A DNA stretch of 64,000 nucleotides, from assembly GCF_000721705.1 (NCBI RefSeq), contig NZ_JOJL01000020.1:186001-250000 (forward strand), read 5' to 3'. The position numbers and the translations under genes were made by a program. This stretch comes from Actinoplanes subtropicus (GTDB lineage: Bacteria; Actinomycetota; Actinomycetes; Mycobacteriales; Micromonosporaceae). Under the pieces are notes generated by a model. It was not told the DNA's origin. It made no database searches and saw only the letters and a program-made list of their open reading frames with translations. Numbering within the stretch: the stretch's first letter is position 1; the number at the start of each line of letters is the position of its first letter. This document shows, in pieces, positions 59,947 through 64,000 of this stretch.

Positions 59947-62855
59947 TCGCGACTCCCCACGTTGATGCGACGCCGCAGATCGCGACCCGTGCCGAGGGCG
60001 ACGGCCGCCAGCAGGACGACCACCGCGACGGCGGTGAGCAGGACGGTGGCCGGCCGGGGCCAGGTGGGCAGCGGCAACGGCGGCGGGTCGAGCCCGGCCA
60101 GCGGCAGCGCCCAGCCGGTCAGCGCCCACGCCGCCACCGCGATCAGCGTGCCGGCGATCGCCGCGATCGCCACCAGCGCCGGGTACGTCCACAGCGTCGC
60201 CCGCCCCGCCACCGCCCGCCGCAGTCCCTGGGTACGCAGCGCCGACAGGTCCTCGACCCGGCGCTCCCGGTCGACCGCCGCCGCCAGCACCAGCGCACCC
60301 GCGCCGAGCAGCACCGACAGGACGGCGGCCAGGACGTAGAAGTCGAGCGACAGGGCCGGCCCCTGCCCGGCGAGCCGCTGCCGCACCTGCGCCGCCCGGG
60401 TGTCGCCGGTGACCGTGAGCCCGGCCGCGGCCAGCCGGTCGAGGATGTCGGCGGGCGCGTGCCGGTTGAGCCAGACCTGCGGGTCGACCGCCGGCGACGC
60501 GTCCACGGCGAGCCGGTCGGCGTCCTCGAGGTCGACCATCGTGGCGTGCGTGCCGAGGCGCGGGACGGCGGGCAGCCGGGCGACGCGGCGGATCGGCAGG
60601 GGCCGCGCGTCGAGGCCGGCGATCTGGTTGGCCGGCAGGTCTCCGGCGTACGCGACCGGCAACGGGGTGGGCACGCCGGGCGGCCGCGCCCAGATGCCGT
60701 TCTGCAGGCCGGCCGGCGCATCGGCGTCGATCGCCAGCCCGCCGAGCGAGTCGACGACCACCTTCCCGGTCACGCCGGGCTGATCGGTGGCGATGGTGAC
60801 CTCGATGCCGTTGACCCGGCAGCGCGGCGAGCAGACCGGCGCCCGCTGCACGTAGCGGGACCGGCCGTCGCGGAGCGTGCCGAAGTCGACCAGCTCGTCG
60901 CCGAGCCCGGTCATCGAGGAGACCGCGGCCGCCAGCTTCAGCTCCTTGCCCTCGGTCATGCCGGTGGCGGTGACGTCGAGGCCGAGATCCGGCCCGTCGA
61001 CCAGCACCGGGGCGGCGGTCGCCGGACGCAGCCGGGCGGCTGCTGTCCGGAAAGAAGCGCCGGCCACCGCGGCCAGCCGGGTGGAGTCGACGGCGAGGCC
61101 GGGCGGCTCGTCCGCGGCGGAGCTGGGCAGCCGGGCGACCGCCATCGCGAACCGCCCATCCGGGTCGACCTGCCGCACCGCGTGGAGCAGCCGGCTGCGG
61201 TAGGTCGGGTCGATCGACAGCACCCGGTCGGCGCCGAGGCCCAGCCCGGCCTGTACGTCCCGGCCCTGGGCGGCGACGTCGATCGCACAGGCCGCGTACC
61301 CGGCCACCGCGACGGTGGCGACCAGCAGGGCGAACAGCCGCTGCGCGCCCGGGTGGCGGGAGAGCTGGAAGCCGGCCAGCGCCGGGCCGAGGCGGCCGGC
61401 CCGCAGCGTCCGGGTGGCGTAGCCGGTGACCGCCGGGAGCAGGGCCCGGGCGGCGAGCAGGGACAGGGCGAGGATGACGAAGGCCGGCGCGAGCAGCCCG
61501 ATGCCGGTCAGCGTGCCGCCGGAGACCGCGAGCTGGACGCCGCCGACCACGGCGAGCAGCACGACGACCGCCTCGGCGACAACCGCGCCCCGGCCGTCCC
61601 CGGGGTGGCCGGTGCGGCGCAGCAGGGTGGCGACCGGGCTGATCAGCTGCCGGCGCTGGGCGAGCACGGCGGCGGTGACGGCGGCCAGCGCGGCGATCGG
61701 GGCGTAGCGCAGCGACGCGAAGCCGGCAGCCACCCCGACGCCGGGGAAGCGGGCGGCGGCCACCGCGTTGACCAGTAGCTGCCCGGCCACGCAGCCGACT
61801 ACCGCGCCGGCCAGCACCGCGAGCAGGCTCTCCCCGGTCGCCAGCCACCAGCGGGTCCACCACCGGGTGCCGCGCAGCGCGACCACGGCGAGCTCGGGTT
61901 GCCGGCCCTGGGCGCTGTAGCCCACCGCGAGGAAGATGCAGAAGCAGGCGAGCAGCACCAGCGGTACGGCCATGACCGGCACGATCAGGTGCGCGTCGGA
62001 GCGGCCCGCGGCGATCCGGTCCAGCAGGTCCGGCAGGCTCGTGTTGACCTGCACGGTGGGCCCGAGCTTGCGGGCGGTCACCTTGAGCGCGTCGAGCCCG
62101 GCCCGCAGCTGCGGCAGCCGGTCGATGTCGAGGGCGGCCGGTTCGGCGGTGCCGTCGATCGCCAGCTGGGTCAGGCCGCGGTCGAACACCGCGAGGGTGG
62201 CCGCACCGGTGAAGACCGGCTCCCCGGGCCAGGCGCCGGGAGTCGCCGTGAAGTACCCGTGGGTGCCCCAGTAGAGGTCGTCCGGCCGCGGCACCGTGTA
62301 CGTCCCGGCCACGTACAGCCGCTGGGGTTTGCCGTTGGGCAGCCAGAGCGGGCGCTGGTCGTTGTTGTTGTTCTTGGCGAAGGTCAGCGTGATCGCCTGC
62401 CCGGCCGTCAGCCGCAGCCGCCTCGCGGTCTCGGCGCCGATCAGCACCTCGCCCTCGCCGATCAGGCAGCGCCCGGCGACGATCCGCAGGTGCGCGCAGG
62501 CGTCCTGGCGGAAGACGACCCGGGAGGCGTTGACGTTGTCGGACTCGATGCCGACCGCCGGGAACTCGGCCGAGTAGCGGTAGTCGAAGCCGGGCAGATC
62601 GGCCAGCGCGGCGCCGATGTTGCTGAAGTCCGGGTTGCCAACGTTGTTGATCCGGTTGTCCTGCCCGGAGCTCAGCACGACGCCGCGCTCGGCCGGGGTG
62701 GCGGTGGCGATCTGCTCGGCGGCGACGGCCCGGTCGGCGGCGGCGAGGTAGGCCGGCGAGGCGACGGCGGCGGCCACCGCGAGCAGGGCAAGCAGGGCGA
62801 GCGTCAGCGACTGGCCGCGGCGCGTCCACACCATGGCGAGGACCAGGGAGATCAT
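59943..62855 (-). CDS. Large FtsX-family ABC permease (double-unit type)
   Basis: 970 residues from the ATG at 62855, which overlaps the upstream permease stop (ATGA) and follows GGGAGG. An N-terminal TM helix (SLTLALLALLAVAAAVASPA) is followed by a long extracellular domain with AHLRIVAGRCLIGEGEVLIG (about 30-300), then a TM bundle (about 310-530), a second extracellular domain (about 545-790) and three C-terminal helices. This two-fold FtsX layout with about ten helices is that of actinobacterial lipid/peptide exporters of the LolCE/MacB-like superfamily. It probably heterodimerises with the next gene product. Confidence 0.88.
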   Translation of the reverse strand: MISLVLAMVWTRRGQSLTLALLALLAVAAAVASPAYLAAADRAVAAEQIATATPAERGVVLSSGQDNRINNVGNPDFSNIGAALADLPGFDYRYSAEFPAVGIESDNVNASRVVFRQDACAHLRIVAGRCLIGEGEVLIGAETARRLRLTAGQAITLTFAKNNNNDQRPLWLPNGKPQRLYVAGTYTVPRPDDLYWGTHGYFTATPGAWPGEPVFTGAATLAVFDRGLTQLAIDGTAEPAALDIDRLPQLRAGLDALKVTARKLGPTVQVNTSLPDLLDRIAAGRSDAHLIVPVMAVPLVLLACFCIFLAVGYSAQGRQPELAVVALRGTRWWTRWWLATGESLLAVLAGAVVGCVAGQLLVNAVAAARFPGVGVAAGFASLRYAPIAALAAVTAAVLAQRRQLISPVATLLRRTGHPGDGRGAVVAEAVVVLLAVVGGVQLAVSGGTLTGIGLLAPAFVILALSLLAARALLPAVTGYATRTLRAGRLGPALAGFQLSRHPGAQRLFALLVATVAVAGYAACAIDVAAQGRDVQAGLGLGADRVLSIDPTYRSRLLHAVRQVDPDGRFAMAVARLPSSAADEPPGLAVDSTRLAAVAGASFRTAAARLRPATAAPVLVDGPDLGLDVTATGMTEGKELKLAAAVSSMTGLGDELVDFGTLRDGRSRYVQRAPVCSPRCRVNGIEVTIATDQPGVTGKVVVDSLGGLAIDADAPAGLQNGIWARPPGVPTPLPVAYAGDLPANQIAGLDARPLPIRRVARLPAVPRLGTHATMVDLEDADRLAVDASPAVDPQVWLNRHAPADILDRLAAAGLTVTGDTRAAQVRQRLAGQGPALSLDFYVLAAVLSVLLGAGALVLAAAVDRERRVEDLSALRTQGLRRAVAGRATLWTYPALVAIAAIAGTLIAVAAWALTGWALPLAGLDPPPLPLPTWPRPATVLLTAVAVVVLLAAVALGTGRDLRRRINVGSRE

Positions 62856-64000
62856 CGCCGGGCCTCCCGGGTCAGCGGCCGCGTCGCGAGCCAGCCGACC
62901 AGGCCGAGCACCAGCCACGCGGCCAGGGCGGCGAGGGCCAGCGACACCGGGCCGAGCGCGCCCGGCAGCGGCAGCACGTCCCAGCCGTCGGCGAAGGCGG
63001 GCACGGTGATCCGGGCGATCGGCCGGGCGAGCGCCGCCGCGACCAGCCCGGCGAGCAGGCCGCTGAGAACAAGACCAACCATTCCCGCGTACGCCGTGGC
63101 CACCGCGACGTTTCGGGGAAGGCCTTGCACGCGCAGCGCCCGCAACTGGTCGAGCCGGGCTCGCCGGTCGACGGCGGCGGCCACCCCGAGGGCCGCGGCG
63201 GCGAGCAGCAGCACCACGACGCCGGCCAGCAGCGCGAATCGGGTCACCACGGCGGGCGCCTGCTCGTCGAGGTCCCGGGCCCGGCCGGCGATCGTCACGT
63301 CGGAGCCGACGGTCAGCCCGGCTCGGGTCAGCGCGGCGACGATGCCGGGTCGCGCGCCGGGCGCCAGCCAGACCTGGAACTGGCCGGGCGGGCTGGCGTC
63401 GCCGATCACTCGCCGGGTCGCGTCGAGGTCGGCGAGAACGCCCCGCCGCCCGAGCACCGGCAAGGCGGTCGCGGTGGCGGCCACCCGCACCGGGGTCGGC
63501 TCGCGGCCGAAGGCGAGCAGGGTGGCCTCGCCGAACTGCCAGTGCTCCGGGGCCGGGCCGGCCAGCACGACCGGCAGCGGCAGGTCGGTGTCGACCGCGT
63601 ACGCGGCGACGCCTTCCGGGCCGCCGGCGGCCGCGCCTTCCGGGGCGACGCCGGCCGCGCCTTCCGGGGCGACGGCGGCCGCGCCTTCCGGGGCGACGGC
63701 GGCGGGCGCGGGGACGGTCAGCGTCAGCGCGCCGCCGGTGGCGGCCAGGCTCAGCGCCGGGGCCGCGGTGCCGGCCCGCCAGCGGGCGATGTCGCCGAGC
63801 CGGGCGGCGTCCAGGATCGAGCCGGGCGGGTCGAGCTGGTCGAGGCCGCGTAGCGAGATCGAGGCGCCCGGCCGGCCGGCGACCTCCCAGTGCAGAATCC
63901 GGCAGCCGGGCGGCTCGGCGCAGCCGGCCACCGGCGCCGAGAGGGTCCGCTCCCCCGGGCCGACGCGGCCGAAGTCCACGGTGACCGGCGCGCCGGTGCC
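62852..64000 (-). CDS. FtsX-family ABC permease, 5' end outside window
   Basis: The frame is open through the window edge (a GTG at 63979 is not the true start). The visible C-terminal ~380 residues show an extracellular part, then three TM helices (VVTRFALLAGVVVLLLAAAA, MVGLVLSGLLAGLVAAALA and LALAALAAWLVLGLVGWLAT). A PLTREARR end resembles the FtsX permease tail. The extracellular domain contains four 8-residue repeats (VAPEGAAA and variants). It is translationally coupled to the next permease gene. Confidence 0.85.
   Translation of the reverse strand, partial: GTGAPVTVDFGRVGPGERTLSAPVAGCAEPPGCRILHWEVAGRPGASISLRGLDQLDPPGSILDAARLGDIARWRAGTAAPALSLAATGGALTLTVPAPAAVAPEGAAAVAPEGAAGVAPEGAAAGGPEGVAAYAVDTDLPLPVVLAGPAPEHWQFGEATLLAFGREPTPVRVAATATALPVLGRRGVLADLDATRRVIGDASPPGQFQVWLAPGARPGIVAALTRAGLTVGSDVTIAGRARDLDEQAPAVVTRFALLAGVVVLLLAAAALGVAAAVDRRARLDQLRALRVQGLPRNVAVATAYAGMVGLVLSGLLAGLVAAALARPIARITVPAFADGWDVLPLPGALGPVSLALAALAAWLVLGLVGWLATRPLTREARR
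63611..63706 (-). repeat. 24-bp tandem repeat, four units, in the permease gene
   Basis: Units start at 63611, 63635, 63659 and 63683 and begin with GCCTTCCGGGGCGACG or a one- or two-base variant. They encode VAPEGAAA-type octapeptides in an extracellular loop. The length is a multiple of three, so changes in copy number keep the frame. Confidence 0.85.

Noticed and set aside
1..64000. CRISPR arrays, tRNA/rRNA genes, integrases, complete IS elements, replication origin
   Set aside because: Looked for but no convincing signature seen by eye; a tRNA scan would be needed to exclude small RNA genes.

Overview
The window is high-GC DNA (roughly 70%) with GTG/TTG starts, dense four-base start/stop overlaps, SARP/AfsR-type and HisKA_3-type regulators, F420-linked enzymes and a CebR-type operator. 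This points to an actinobacterium, most likely Micromonosporaceae (Actinoplanes-like). That placement is inference from gene content only. I saw no rRNA, tRNA, CRISPR array, integrase or complete transposase.

Layout. 1-6 kb: the 3' part of an AAA ATPase, a two-gene multicopper oxidase operon, a pRiA4b ORF-3-like gene, and an autoregulated-looking TetR/F420-oxidoreductase pair with two matching operators. Fragments of a second TetR gene and of an Rpn-type nuclease lie among them. 6.5-11.1 kb: two divergent secreted IPT/TIG-like proteins, with one intact and one decayed DUF1540 gene. 11.2-20.1 kb: the most striking block. Three secreted subtilases on the plus strand are interleaved with four paralogous membrane-anchored proteins on the minus strand. 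The four share a two-cysteine C-terminal domain, and each has the same two-block promoter-like element with an exact 18-base spacer. 20-26 kb: a sulfite-oxidase-like/flavin-reductase operon with a HelD-like ATPase, an SGNH esterase and small genes. 26-36.5 kb: a SARP-STAND-TPR regulator, a SLOG-like gene and two tandem TIR-TM-coiled-coil-WD40 proteins. Each TIR gene is preceded by a conserved 16-residue leader ORF whose stop overlaps its start. 36.5-47.4 kb: a stand-alone EF-Tu, a PmtA-like methyltransferase, a two-component system, an L,D-transpeptidase-like protein, a Ser/Thr kinase, a hybrid histidine kinase and a phosphoesterase. 47.5-50 kb: a sirtuin, a decayed LPMO-CBM2 gene next to an orphan CebR box, and an F420/NADP reductase. 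50-64 kb: a PRPP synthetase, an ABC ATPase, glutamate decarboxylase, a MacAB-like efflux operon with its own two-component system (the kinase is frameshifted), and an FtsX-type ABC exporter operon that runs off the window.

How the parts may work together. The protease block looks like a co-regulated cell-surface system: secreted subtilases plus anchored partner proteins under a shared promoter. The SLOG/TIR/WD40 block has the architecture of a signalling or defence module. Four to six decayed genes (TetR, Rpn, DUF1540, LPMO, possibly the 57 kb kinase) mark this as a region undergoing gene duplication and loss.
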